Shown: piece by piece, positions 55,881 through 64,000 of the stretch
Position numbering within the stretch: the first letter of the stretch is position 1
Layout of the letters: each line of letters opens with the position of its first letter
NCBI RefSeq assembly: GCF_031010195.1
Contig: NZ_JAUAMC010000002.1
Coordinates: 124,001-188,000, forward strand
Origin: Halomonas sp. SpR8
GTDB taxonomy: Bacteria; Pseudomonadota; Gammaproteobacteria; Pseudomonadales; Halomonadaceae
Length of the DNA: 64,000 bases
Reading direction: 5' to 3'
Translations under genes and position numbers: made by a program
The notes under the pieces: model-generated
What the model saw: only the letters and a program-made list of their open reading frames with translations
Database searches by the model: none
What the model was told of the DNA's origin: nothing

Positions 55881-56969
55881 TCAGGTCAGATGGTTATCCC
55901 AGCGGAGTTCCAGGCTGGCGAGCAGTTCGGGCGCTGCCGTGTCAGGCGTTACACGGTAGAGCCCGCCCTGACCGGAGGAGACCAGAAAGCCGCCGTTACC
56001 ATCGCAGCGGGCACCGGCGGCGTCGGGTAATTCCAGGTTGGCGTTCAGACGGCCTTGCTCCGCATCCAGTAGCAGTACCCGATTGCCGCGGGGAGCGGTA
56101 ATCAGAACGTTGGCCGAAACACGGCTAAACGCAACGCTGGCGGTGTAATGACGCAGGCTGGTCGTGACCTCATCGGGCAGCGCCAGTTCCGAAAAGCGCC
56201 CGGCGGCATCCAGGCGGCAAATCAACGGATGGGGCTCCCACTCGGGGCCTTCGAACTGGTACCCGGCAATCACCGTGCCGTCTGCTGCCACGTCCAGATG
56301 ACGGCAGCTTAGCTGGTGGTGCGAAGGTTCGTGACGGGCCAGAATCTCGCCGCTATGGCGATTCATCAGCAGCAGCGCCGGGGCCATGGTGTCCAGGTTG
56401 AGCTTTACCCGGCCGTAGTCGGGATGGGTCTGAATGCCGCCCAAGCCAATCACCAGGGAGTCACCATCCGGCATCAGCCGAAGCTCATGGGGGCCAATAC
56501 CCTCCAGCGGCATGTCGCGTACATGGGCGTAGTCGTTGGCAGCGTCGTAAACCCGTACGAGCCCGGCGCTATCCTCCAGGCGATTGGCAGTGACATACAG
56601 GTAGCGTCCACTCAAGTCGAACACGCCATGGCCGTAGAAGTGATAGCCCTCTCCGGCGGCGATGGTGTGGGCAAGTTGGCGGCTGTCGCCGTCGATCACG
56701 TGCATCCGCGTACCGGGGCGGCGGGCAAACAATACCGCTTGGCGTGAATCCGGCCGCAAGCAACCGCCGTGGCAGCGCTCCGGCACCTCAATCATAAAGC
56801 GGGTCTGACCATCCAGTGCCACACCGGCGATAAAATGCCCGCCGCTGGGATCATCCACCGCGCTAAATAGCCAGTCCACCTCCTCACGGGCAGGCAGCGC
56901 CCAACTCAGCGGCGTCAGCGCCATGGCCACGCTGCCCAGGCCCACCTTAAGTATCTGGCGTCGCTGCAT
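55881..56969 (-). CDS. DUF1513 beta-propeller protein of the imelysin operon
   Basis: A 362-residue exported protein. The N terminus MQRRQILKVGLGSVAMALTP carries a twin-arginine-type RRQILK motif and a hydrophobic stretch, so Tat export is likely. The rest shows repeated propeller-like strands (GGHFIAGVALDGQTRF, GRYLYVTANRLED, GPHELRLMPDGDSLVIGLGGIQTHPDYGR, NVLITAPRGNRVLLLDA). This family always travels with imelysin and di-heme oxidoreductase genes and is thought to act in periplasmic iron acquisition; its biochemical role is not established. Starts three bases after the imelysin gene ends. Confidence 0.85.
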   Translation of the reverse strand: MQRRQILKVGLGSVAMALTPLSWALPAREEVDWLFSAVDDPSGGHFIAGVALDGQTRFMIEVPERCHGGCLRPDSRQAVLFARRPGTRMHVIDGDSRQLAHTIAAGEGYHFYGHGVFDLSGRYLYVTANRLEDSAGLVRVYDAANDYAHVRDMPLEGIGPHELRLMPDGDSLVIGLGGIQTHPDYGRVKLNLDTMAPALLLMNRHSGEILARHEPSHHQLSCRHLDVAADGTVIAGYQFEGPEWEPHPLICRLDAAGRFSELALPDEVTTSLRHYTASVAFSRVSANVLITAPRGNRVLLLDAEQGRLNANLELPDAAGARCDGNGGFLVSSGQGGLYRVTPDTAAPELLASLELRWDNHLT

Positions 56970-56972
56970 GGC

Positions 56973-58010
56973 TTAGTCCCCGTCGCTGGAATTAAAGCCG
57001 CGTACCAGGCCAAGCTCGCCTGCGATCTCGTTACCCAGCAGATGGCGCAGCTGGCTGATATTGATGTAAAGCGACTGCAGACCGTGAAACGCCGCTTCGT
57101 CGTCCAGGGCGGGCACCAAGCCCGGCGGCAGTTCGCTGGCCTGGGCGAGCGTCTTATCCAACTGATCACGAAACGCCTCGGCGAGGGGCAGCGCGTCGGC
57201 CTCGCGAAGCAGCGTGGTGAGGCCGGGCAGGAAGCCGGTACGCAGACCTTCCAGGCTGCTCTCTACTAAACGAACCGTCTGCCCACTACGCCAGGCTTCG
57301 GCCAGATAGCCGTTGGCGGGGGCCCCTTTGAGGCCCATAGGCTCGCCAAGGCGTTTATCTTCGAGCAGTTCGAGGGCCTGGATAGCGCTGGCCAGCGTAG
57401 TCTCGGTATAGCGCTGGGTATCGTCAGAGGTATCAATATAGTGCTCGCCAAAGGCTTGCCAATCGCGATGCAACGCACTGGTGGTATCCGCTATATGCGT
57501 CGTGATGGCCTGCATGAGTGCACAGGCATTAGGCTCGCCAAGGGCCTGCTGGTCCATGGCATCGTCATACAGCAGGTACTCCAGGGCGGGAAAGCCCTGG
57601 ATCGCCACGCTGTCACCGGCAATCGCCTCGGCATCCGGCGCGTCGGCGGCTTTTAACCATCCGTTCACTTTACGGCCCACCAGGTTTTTGCGATCCGGCC
57701 AGAACTGCAGCTGCCAGCCCCGGCTGTTCTGCTCAACCGGGCCAAACTGGATAAAGCGCACCGCCTGCCAGGCCTGATAGGCGCTCAGCCAGTCATTCTC
57801 CAGCCGCTGCCTGAGCGCTTCGTCGGGGCCCTGACAGAAACGCGCGGCGCTAGTCTCCAGGCGCTCGGAGGCGGCGCTCAGCTCGGCATACTGCAGCTCC
57901 ACTGCGCCGTGCCAAATATCCCGCGGTGTGGGTGCGTCCGCAGCAAAAGAGAGCGGTGCCGCCAGGAGCGTACAGGCCAGCAACCCCAAGCGGCGAAAAG
58001 ATGCGATCAC
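56973..58010 (-). CDS. Imelysin family protein (periplasmic, variant motif)
   Basis: A 345-residue secreted protein with signal peptide LLACTLLAAPLSFAA. The imelysin fold is indicated by QFWPDRKN, GFPALEYLLYD and the C-terminal SLYINISQLRHLLGNEI. The family GxHxxE motif is altered to GFPALE (His replaced by Pro), in contrast to the canonical form in the first gene of the operon. Imelysins are linked to iron or heme uptake at the outer side of the inner membrane and were not shown to be peptidases. It lies 43 bases after the di-heme oxidoreductase gene. Confidence 0.87.
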   Translation of the reverse strand: MIASFRRLGLLACTLLAAPLSFAADAPTPRDIWHGAVELQYAELSAASERLETSAARFCQGPDEALRQRLENDWLSAYQAWQAVRFIQFGPVEQNSRGWQLQFWPDRKNLVGRKVNGWLKAADAPDAEAIAGDSVAIQGFPALEYLLYDDAMDQQALGEPNACALMQAITTHIADTTSALHRDWQAFGEHYIDTSDDTQRYTETTLASAIQALELLEDKRLGEPMGLKGAPANGYLAEAWRSGQTVRLVESSLEGLRTGFLPGLTTLLREADALPLAEAFRDQLDKTLAQASELPPGLVPALDDEAAFHGLQSLYINISQLRHLLGNEIAGELGLVRGFNSSDGD

Positions 58011-58053
58011 ATAAACTCCTTGGCAATCAAGCCTTTCAACAATTCAACAACCC

Positions 58054-59481
58054 TTATAGGGATTCAAGAAAACGAATAAGTTCAGCGCGCTGGTCTTCGG
58101 GCAAGGCACGATAGCCCTGGGTGGCCTCTTCCGCCTCGCCACCGTGCCAGAGAATCGCCTCTTCCAGGGTGCGAGCACGACCATCGTGAAGAAAACCCGC
58201 CCGAGGATTGACCGTTTGGGCCAAGCCAATCCCCCACAGCGGCGGCGTGCGCCATTCGCGGCCATCGGCCTTGAACTCGCTGCGATGGTCGGCCAGAGCA
58301 TCGCCCATGTCGTGTAACAACAGGTCGCTATAGGGCCATATTATCTGATCCGCCAACGCCGGGCGTACGACATCCGCCGCGGTGCGATGACGAGGTGTAT
58401 GGCAACTGGCGCAGCCCAGGGCATTGAAGTGGTCGGCGCCCCGTTTGACCGCCGGGTCATCCATGTTGCGGCGCATGGGCACTGCCAGGCTGGAGGCGTA
58501 GAAGGTCACGAAGTCGGCTACGTCATCGCTGACCTCAGGTGTTCCGCCATTGGGAAACTCATCGCAGCCCTGGCGCTGGGTGCAGTCGGTTTGCGGCACC
58601 AGGCTGGAGGTCAGCCCCATATCGCCAGCAAAAGCATGCAGGCCTTGCTGCTCAATGCTGGGCTCGCCGGCTTTCCAGCCGAAACGACCCATAACGGTGT
58701 TGCCCGTACGCAGATCCCAGACCTGATTGGCACGGCCGGAAATGCCGTCGCCATCGGCGTCGTCAGGGTCGGCGGCGGCCAGCAAACCGGCTTCGGGAAT
58801 CGCCTCCAGCAGACCCAGACCAATCATCGGCGGCGCCAGCCGCGGTGAGGTCTGCAGATCCTCGGGCAGCTCGCCGTAGGCGGGTTCGGCAATCGAGTAA
58901 AGCGGCTCTTGCAAGGTAACGCTAGTGCCATCGGCAAACGTCACCTCCCGAGGGCGATACTCGATCAGCATTTTGGCCTCCGGTTCGGCACCGCTAATGG
59001 CCGCCGTTTGTAACTGCAGGCCGTAGCTTGGCACGGGAAGCGCGCCGCGCTGTTCTAACGTAGTCGGATCCGCTTGGCTGGAAGGCATAGAGAGACGCAG
59101 AAAGAGCGCGATAGGGTTTTCATCGCCCGTCGGAGGATGTCCCCGGCCATCTTTAATGTGGCAGCCCTGGCAACTATTGGTATTGAATAGCGGGCCCAAG
59201 CCGTCGCGGGCCTCGGTGCTGGCGGGGGCGGCCACCCAGGGGTTGCGGAAGAAGCTATTGCCGACGCTGAAATCCAGCCGCTTGGTCATCGACATATTAC
59301 CCAGCGGCAGCGAGTAGGCGTTGTGGTCGAACTGTTCCACCGACCCATCGCCGCCGCTCATGGGCGTCTTTTGAATTGGCGGTGACTCACTGGCATATAG
59401 CGGCGCTGCCAGCAGCATCAGGAAAATGCCAGCTCGAATATAACGGCAGGGGTAGACAATACACCTACAGTGACTCATCAC
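58054..59481 (-). CDS. Di-heme oxidoreductase (putative thiol oxidoreductase), c-type cytochrome
   Basis: A 475-residue periplasmic protein with signal peptide FLMLLAAPLYASES. Two heme-binding CxxCH motifs are present, CQGCHIKDGRG near residue 104 and CASCHTPRH near 356, with further landmarks VWDLRTGNTVMGRFGWKAGEPS and DADGDGISGR (a possible calcium site). The family (COG3488) resembles the di-heme peroxidase fold. It is the second gene of the iron-linked operon between the two imelysins, and may transfer electrons to reduce or oxidise iron in the periplasm; that role is inferred. Confidence 0.9.
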   Translation of the reverse strand: MMSHCRCIVYPCRYIRAGIFLMLLAAPLYASESPPIQKTPMSGGDGSVEQFDHNAYSLPLGNMSMTKRLDFSVGNSFFRNPWVAAPASTEARDGLGPLFNTNSCQGCHIKDGRGHPPTGDENPIALFLRLSMPSSQADPTTLEQRGALPVPSYGLQLQTAAISGAEPEAKMLIEYRPREVTFADGTSVTLQEPLYSIAEPAYGELPEDLQTSPRLAPPMIGLGLLEAIPEAGLLAAADPDDADGDGISGRANQVWDLRTGNTVMGRFGWKAGEPSIEQQGLHAFAGDMGLTSSLVPQTDCTQRQGCDEFPNGGTPEVSDDVADFVTFYASSLAVPMRRNMDDPAVKRGADHFNALGCASCHTPRHRTAADVVRPALADQIIWPYSDLLLHDMGDALADHRSEFKADGREWRTPPLWGIGLAQTVNPRAGFLHDGRARTLEEAILWHGGEAEEATQGYRALPEDQRAELIRFLESL

Positions 59482-59573
59482 GCTCTACCTTGTGTGCCTA
59501 CTCGCTTGTCAGGAAAGCAAAAGCCGCACGACAGCGATGCTGCCGGCGGCTCACATTGCAACGCCAGTCTGTC

Positions 59574-60869
59574 TTAGAACTGGTGACCAGCGTCATCCGG
59601 CTGCAAGGAGGTGACGCCCAGCTCGCCAGCCGCCTGTTCGATGGATCCTGTTTGTGCAACGAGCGTAAGAATCGCCTCATTGATCAGTTCGCTGCCTTGC
59701 TCATTGCCCGGCGCGATCATCATGTCGAAGGCCATTGGCGAGCTCTCGGCTTCTGCCGCCTGCTTGATCGCATCAAGGCGTACCATCGTGGCTTCAAGCT
59801 GTTGGCGAAGATCGTCGGCCAGCTCGCTATCTTCCTGCACCAGCAGGTCTTGCAGCGAAGGCCCCTCGACCACGCTGCCGTCAAGGCGCTGGTAGGTGCC
59901 GGTATAGATATTCTGAACACCCTGACCGTTGTAGTAGTGAGAGTTGTGGGTATTGTCGCTGAAGCAGTCGTGCTCATCCTCAAAAGAGTTGGCTTCAAGA
60001 GCGACCTTCAAGCGCTCACCGGCCAGCTCACCCAGGGACAGCGAGCCCATGCCGAACAGCATGCGGCGCAGTCCCTCCTGATCGCTCTCCGCCAACAGTT
60101 CCTGGCGATAGTTGCCCTCTGTTTCCGGCGCCCACTGGGCCACCATCCACTCAAGGTCGTCGACTAACAGGTCGGATACCGCGTCCAGGTACGTGCGACG
60201 GCGGTCGCAGTTGTCATGGGTGCAATCGTCGCCGGTTTGAAAATCACTCACCGGGCGTTCGCCGCTGCCTGCCTCAAAGCCGTTTAGATCCTGTCCCCAG
60301 AGCAGAAACTCGATAGCGTGGTAGCCGCTGGCAACGTTGGCTTCCGAGCCGCCGATTTCATTCAAGTCGGCGAGCAATTCCGGGGTGATCTCGCTAACGT
60401 CCAGGCTTTCGCCACCCACATTGATTTGCTCGTTGGCAATGATATTAGCGGTGGCGCCTTCGTTACCCAGTTCGTGCTGATAGTCATCGCCCTCGACGTA
60501 ATCGATCATGCCCTCATCGAGGGGCCAGGCGTTTAGCTGCCCTTCCCAATCGTCTACCACAGCATTGCCGAAACGAAACACTTCGCTCTGCTGATAAGGA
60601 ATACGCGCTTGCAGCCAAGCGTGTTTGGCAGCCTCCAAGGTCTCGGCGGTGGGGTTGGCCAGCAATTCGTCGATACGCTCGTTCAGCACCTCGGCGGCGC
60701 TGAGCGCATCGGCGTAATTGGCATGCGCCAGGTCGGCGTAGTGGGTCACCACGGCATCGGCGCTAACAGTACCGTCTGCGGCAGTGTCGGCAAAAACTGA
60801 GGTAAAAGGCATCAGCGCGCTAAGCGCAACGATGCCAGCAAGAGGGCGACGGAGCATGATGGCGGGCAT
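59574..60869 (-). CDS. irpA: IrpA-type imelysin family iron-regulated protein
   Basis: A 431-residue periplasmic protein, signal peptide LAGIVALSALMPFTSVFA. The canonical GxHxxE motif is GYHAIE (near residue 181) within SGYHAIEFLLWGQDLNGF; other landmarks are FRFGNAVVDDWEGQLNAWPLDEGMIDY, DRRRTYLDAVSDLLVDDL and SHYYNGQGVQNIYTG. Related proteins such as cyanobacterial IrpA are induced by iron limitation and needed for growth without iron. First gene of a four-gene operon (IrpA, di-heme oxidoreductase, imelysin, DUF1513). AAAGGA precedes the ATG. Confidence 0.9.
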   Translation of the reverse strand: MPAIMLRRPLAGIVALSALMPFTSVFADTAADGTVSADAVVTHYADLAHANYADALSAAEVLNERIDELLANPTAETLEAAKHAWLQARIPYQQSEVFRFGNAVVDDWEGQLNAWPLDEGMIDYVEGDDYQHELGNEGATANIIANEQINVGGESLDVSEITPELLADLNEIGGSEANVASGYHAIEFLLWGQDLNGFEAGSGERPVSDFQTGDDCTHDNCDRRRTYLDAVSDLLVDDLEWMVAQWAPETEGNYRQELLAESDQEGLRRMLFGMGSLSLGELAGERLKVALEANSFEDEHDCFSDNTHNSHYYNGQGVQNIYTGTYQRLDGSVVEGPSLQDLLVQEDSELADDLRQQLEATMVRLDAIKQAAEAESSPMAFDMMIAPGNEQGSELINEAILTLVAQTGSIEQAAGELGVTSLQPDDAGHQF

Positions 60870-61075
60870 GACAGTATCCTTTCGGCTATGGCGTAACAGA
60901 AACTACTCACATAAAGTGCTAGGCAACCAGGGAGGTTTGGGCGCGCTAGCCATGTCTGAAATGTAATTCATTGACCTATGAGATTCAATCCTATTTAAGT
61001 TTAAATAGAGAGCAATACTGAAGTTAATCGCTCTTTTTTGCTTTATGTCACTTATTCTGTCGTGGGAACACCACC

Positions 61076-61942
61076 ATGCTGGATTACAAACTGCTTCACG
61101 CCTTAGCGACCGTGGTGGAGTGCGGCGGTTTCGAGCGTGCAGGCGATGTACTGGGGCTTTCGCAGTCAGCCGTCTCTCAGCGCATCAAAGCGCTGGAAGT
61201 TCGCCTGGGCCAGCCGGTGCTGGTTCGACACCCGCACTTAGCCCCCACCCCTGCGGGCCAGAGATTGTTAACCCACTATCAGCAAGTGCAGCTATTAGAA
61301 CGAGATCTGCGGGGCTCCCTGCCCACCCTGGATGATCAGGCTCCGCGCCTGCGTATTGCTATCAATGCAGATAGCCTGGTCACCTGGTGGGCTAAGGCCG
61401 TCGCACATATCTGTCAGCAGGAGGGAGTACTGCTGGATCTAGTGATCGAAGATCAGGATGTCGGGCTCAAGCGCTTGCGTGATGGCGATGTAGCCGCCTG
61501 CCTGTGCGCAACCCCCCAGCCAATTGCCGGCGCACGCTGTGTGGCGCTGGGCGAAATGCACTACCATCCGCTCGCCTCACCCGATTACGTGGCGCGACAC
61601 TTCCCGGATGGGCCCAACGATGAGGCTTTCCAACGGGCGCCGGCTATCGTCTTCGGCCCTCATGATCAGTTGCAGCATCAGTTTCTGGCTCAGTGCGGTT
61701 ACCATGGCCGCTTTCCTTACCACCTCTGCCCTTCTTCAGAGGGGTTTGTGCGCTTAGCCGCAGCGGGGATCGGTTACGGCATGATGCCCCAATTGCAGGT
61801 CGGCGAATTAATGGCGAGCGGCCAATTGACCAGTATTGCTCCCGGTCACTCTTTAGCGGTGCCTCTTTACTGGCATTTTTGGCGCCATAGTGGGCAGTTA
61901 ATCCAACGACTTACCCAGCAGTTGAGCCATAACATATATTAA
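61076..61942 (+). CDS. argP: LysR-family regulator, ArgP-like
   Basis: A 288-residue DNA-binding regulator. The winged helix is clear at the N terminus (LLHALATVVECGGFERAGDVLGLSQSAVSQRIKALEVRLGQPVLVR), followed by the LysR effector domain with PRLRIAINADSLVTWW, the ArgP/IciA-type start. ArgP controls the LysE/ArgO lysine-arginine exporter in relatives, but no exporter gene is next to it here. Divergent from the IrpA operon with 206 bases between. Confidence 0.88.
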   Translation: MLDYKLLHALATVVECGGFERAGDVLGLSQSAVSQRIKALEVRLGQPVLVRHPHLAPTPAGQRLLTHYQQVQLLERDLRGSLPTLDDQAPRLRIAINADSLVTWWAKAVAHICQQEGVLLDLVIEDQDVGLKRLRDGDVAACLCATPQPIAGARCVALGEMHYHPLASPDYVARHFPDGPNDEAFQRAPAIVFGPHDQLQHQFLAQCGYHGRFPYHLCPSSEGFVRLAAAGIGYGMMPQLQVGELMASGQLTSIAPGHSLAVPLYWHFWRHSGQLIQRLTQQLSHNIY

Positions 61943-62041
61943 AAAAAAGGCTGTTGTGATGCTGGCTAAACTCGACACGATTTGCAGCTGTTCACTCCTC
62001 TATACCCCCTACCGTTCTACACACCCTACCGTTCACAACAC

Positions 62042-62599
62042 TTAATCAAACAGGCTCATACGCTTCATAACGTTATCGCGCTTGATTTTCCAATGGAATA
62101 TGGCCCCTGCGACATGTAGTACCAGCAACCCTAAAATGCCCCACCCCAAACGTTCATGCCACATAAACAGCTGTTCAGATAGCTGCTCGCGTTCGCCAAT
62201 TAACCCTGGCAAATGCCAGTGGAAAAACTCAACGGGGAATCCACCGCTTGCCGTTGCAGCCCAGCCCAACAAAGGCATGATAATGAGCGCTAAATAGAGC
62301 AAATGATGAACGCTGCTACTCACCACTCGCTCGAAGGCGTTCAAAGGCGGCTCATGATCAGGCACCACAAAGGCCAGACGGGTAATAATACGCAGCGTCA
62401 TTAGCAGCAGGATCAGCACGCCCAGCGTCTTATGGCTGGTATACAGCAAGTTCGTGAGCATATTGCCAACTAAAGCGATGGTGCGTTCATAACCCAAAAA
62501 GCCTAACGTTAAACCACTGGCCAAGGAGAGCAACACCGCGCCAGCCACCAACCAGTGCAGCATCCGATGCGGGTAGATATAGTGATCCAGTTCGTGCAT
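62042..62599 (-). CDS. Cytochrome b561 family membrane protein 2
   Basis: A 185-residue four-helix membrane protein with the heme histidines in HRMLHWLVAGAVL, YTSHKTLGVLI, VSSSVHHLLYLALI and WHERLGWGILGLLVLHVAGAIFHW. AGGAG precedes the ATG. It differs considerably from the cytochrome b561 at 1054 and is not adjacent to an iron gene; a general quinol-linked role is most likely. Confidence 0.88.
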   Translation of the reverse strand: MHELDHYIYPHRMLHWLVAGAVLLSLASGLTLGFLGYERTIALVGNMLTNLLYTSHKTLGVLILLLMTLRIITRLAFVVPDHEPPLNAFERVVSSSVHHLLYLALIIMPLLGWAATASGGFPVEFFHWHLPGLIGEREQLSEQLFMWHERLGWGILGLLVLHVAGAIFHWKIKRDNVMKRMSLFD

Positions 62600-62711
62600 G
62601 TAGTGCTCCTAACAGCCAATGCATTTGCTTTTTAGTCTAGTCAGTAACGCTCCCTAGCGCCGATTAAAGCACTCCGCGGCTATCAACGCTAAACGTTACT
62701 GGCGAAATACC

Positions 62712-63584
62712 TTATTGCGCTTGCTCGGGCGCGGCCAACTGTTCACGTATTAGCTCCCCCAATCGGCGCACAGGTTCCGAAGGCCGGTGTGGCGCCCGGT
62801 GGAGCGCTAGCTCAATCATTGGCAGCGCAGGCAGCCCGCTGCTCTCATCCAGCGGCCTCAGTGCCGGTGTCAACATGCTGCGAGTCACCACCACGATAGC
62901 CAGCCCAGCGGTCACAATCGGCGCCAGCCCCGCCATAGACTGGCTAGTATAGGCAACCCGCCAGCTACGCCCGGCTGATTGCAGTGCCTGCTCAGCCACT
63001 TCACGAAACACATCGGCCCCCGGTGAGTAGAGTGCCAGCGGTAGCGGGTCACTAAGCAGCGGCTGCTGGTTCATCCCCACGGCCCACAACAAAGGCTCCC
63101 GGCGGATAACATCGCCGCCTGGCGAGTTACGCTGCCGGGTTACCAGGGCTAAATCCAACTCTTTGGCTTTCACCTGTTCGACGAGATGTGTGCTGGTACC
63201 GCAGATCACTTTCAACCCGACCGCAGGATAAAGCTGATGAAAATAGGCAAATACCGAGGGCAGTAGCGATGCATAATCTTCAGGTATGCCCAAGGTGAGA
63301 TCCCCAGTGACCTGACGCGCCTGCATATCGCTCCACGCCTCATCATTAAGCGCTAATAGCCGTCGGGCATGGCTGAGTAAGCGCTCACCTTCTGAAGTAA
63401 AGCGTATTCGCCGTCCTTCTCGCTCGTGCAGCGTGAGCGATAGCTGCGCCTCTAACCGCTGTAGCTGCATGCTCACGGTGGACTGGGTGTACGCCAGTCG
63501 TTTTGCAGCGGCGGTTACACTGCCGGTGTCTGCGATGGCCACCAGAGTACGCAGCAGTGTCAGGTCTAACGTGGGAGCGCGCAT
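62712..63584 (-). CDS. LysR-family transcriptional regulator
   Basis: A 290-residue regulator. N-terminal helix-turn-helix LDLTLLRTLVAIADTGSVTAAAKRLAYTQSTVSMQLQRLEAQL and effector-binding domain beginning TGDLTLGIPEDYA. It is divergent from a DMT/EamA transporter gene with 115 bases between, so it probably regulates that transporter; the effector is unknown. Confidence 0.88.
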   Translation of the reverse strand: MRAPTLDLTLLRTLVAIADTGSVTAAAKRLAYTQSTVSMQLQRLEAQLSLTLHEREGRRIRFTSEGERLLSHARRLLALNDEAWSDMQARQVTGDLTLGIPEDYASLLPSVFAYFHQLYPAVGLKVICGTSTHLVEQVKAKELDLALVTRQRNSPGGDVIRREPLLWAVGMNQQPLLSDPLPLALYSPGADVFREVAEQALQSAGRSWRVAYTSQSMAGLAPIVTAGLAIVVVTRSMLTPALRPLDESSGLPALPMIELALHRAPHRPSEPVRRLGELIREQLAAPEQAQ

Positions 63585-63699
63585 ATATCAGCCCTTATTT
63601 ATCACCATCCTTGATGATAACGATCATAAAAGATCGATATTGTGATGTATTCATAATGAGTATGCTGCTCAGCACATTCACTAATCAAGGAGAACTCTT

Positions 63700-64000
63700 A
63701 TGCATCCCGTTCACTCCCCCGCGTTATTTCCACGTTGGTACAGCGTTGGTGCGGCGTTAGTGGCCGTGATGCTTTGGAGTGCGGCGCCGCTGCTAGCTGA
63801 GTTTGCCAAAGCGACACCGCCCTTGCAGCTAACCGCCGTTACCCTGTTAGCAGGGTCATTAGCAACGCTGCCGTTAAGCCGCCGGGGCAAGGTCGCCAAC
63901 TGCGGCACAGGGTGGCAACTGAGTGTTTGGGTGGGAATCCCACTGCTCATCTTTGGCGCTGTCAGCACCTACTTTATTGGCATGCGGTTAGCGCCCGCCG
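63700..64000 (+). CDS. DMT/EamA-family transporter, 5' part only
   Basis: Starts at ATG 63700 after AAGGAG and stays open to the window edge (100 codons, no stop). The translation has hydrophobic helices VGAALVAVMLWSAAPLLAEF, LTAVTLLAGSLATLPL and WVGIPLLIFGAVSTYFIGM, matching the first EamA repeat of drug/metabolite transporters. The 3' end is outside the window. Probably controlled by the divergent LysR regulator. Confidence 0.8.
   Translation, partial: MHPVHSPALFPRWYSVGAALVAVMLWSAAPLLAEFAKATPPLQLTAVTLLAGSLATLPLSRRGKVANCGTGWQLSVWVGIPLLIFGAVSTYFIGMRLAPA

Overview
The window reads as chromosome of a marine or halophilic gammaproteobacterium, most likely Halomonas or a close relative (inferred from protein style, GC-rich coding bias and gene content, not from a marker gene). 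Almost all of it is devoted to iron. There are no rRNA or tRNA genes, insertion sequences or CRISPR arrays that I could find.

The core is a lipopeptide (acylated, NRPS-made) siderophore locus. A single minus-strand operon of about 28.4 kb (43862 down to 15475) encodes an MbtH-like protein, a type II thioesterase, a Sfp-type phosphopantetheinyl transferase, a SyrP/TauD-like aspartyl beta-hydroxylase and three NRPSs in assembly order. NRPS1 is FAAL-T-C-A(Thr)-T-C*-A(X)-T. NRPS2 is C-A(Asp)-T-C-A(X)-T-C*-A(Ser)-T. NRPS3 is C-A(Ser)-T-C-A(N5-hydroxy-Orn)-T-TE. C* marks two condensation-family domains with a non-canonical His motif, and X is an unassigned specificity code read by eye as DVWNMGLIH. 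The predicted product is fatty acyl-Thr-X-(beta-OH)Asp-X-Ser-Ser-OHOrn. Tailoring genes lie on the plus strand at 7157-10607: a hydroxamate acetyltransferase, an ornithine N5-monooxygenase and an alpha/beta hydrolase. A PvdE/SyrD-like cyclic-peptide exporter sits divergently at 5254-6927, and a second one at 54099-55751.

Uptake genes surround the core: three TonB-dependent receptors (10768, 45286, 53954), four FhuD-like binding proteins (13179, 14293, 47499, 50868), one FhuC-like ATPase (50104), and a siderophore-interacting flavoreductase next to a cytochrome b561 (105-1677). No FhuB-type permease is present. Regulation appears to run through Fur-like boxes and a PvdS/FecI-type ECF sigma factor (44463-44990). 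TAAAT-N16-CGT-type promoter boxes lie before the NRPS operon, the acetyltransferase operon and the second receptor. The anti-sigma factor beside the sigma gene is reduced to its N-terminal domain, and none of the three receptors has a signalling domain.

Flanking regions: a ribose/fructose-type sugar ABC transporter (1812-4781); an inositol monophosphatase-like gene (48561); zinc-independent ribosomal protein paralogues L31B and L36B with a Zur-like box (49438-49900); an iron-linked operon of IrpA imelysin, di-heme oxidoreductase, second imelysin and DUF1513 (60869 down to 55881); an ArgP-like LysR regulator; a second cytochrome b561; another LysR regulator; and the start of a DMT/EamA transporter running off the right edge. 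The stretch from about 11.05 to 15.2 kb is clearly more AT-rich than its surroundings, and the change falls inside a receptor gene.
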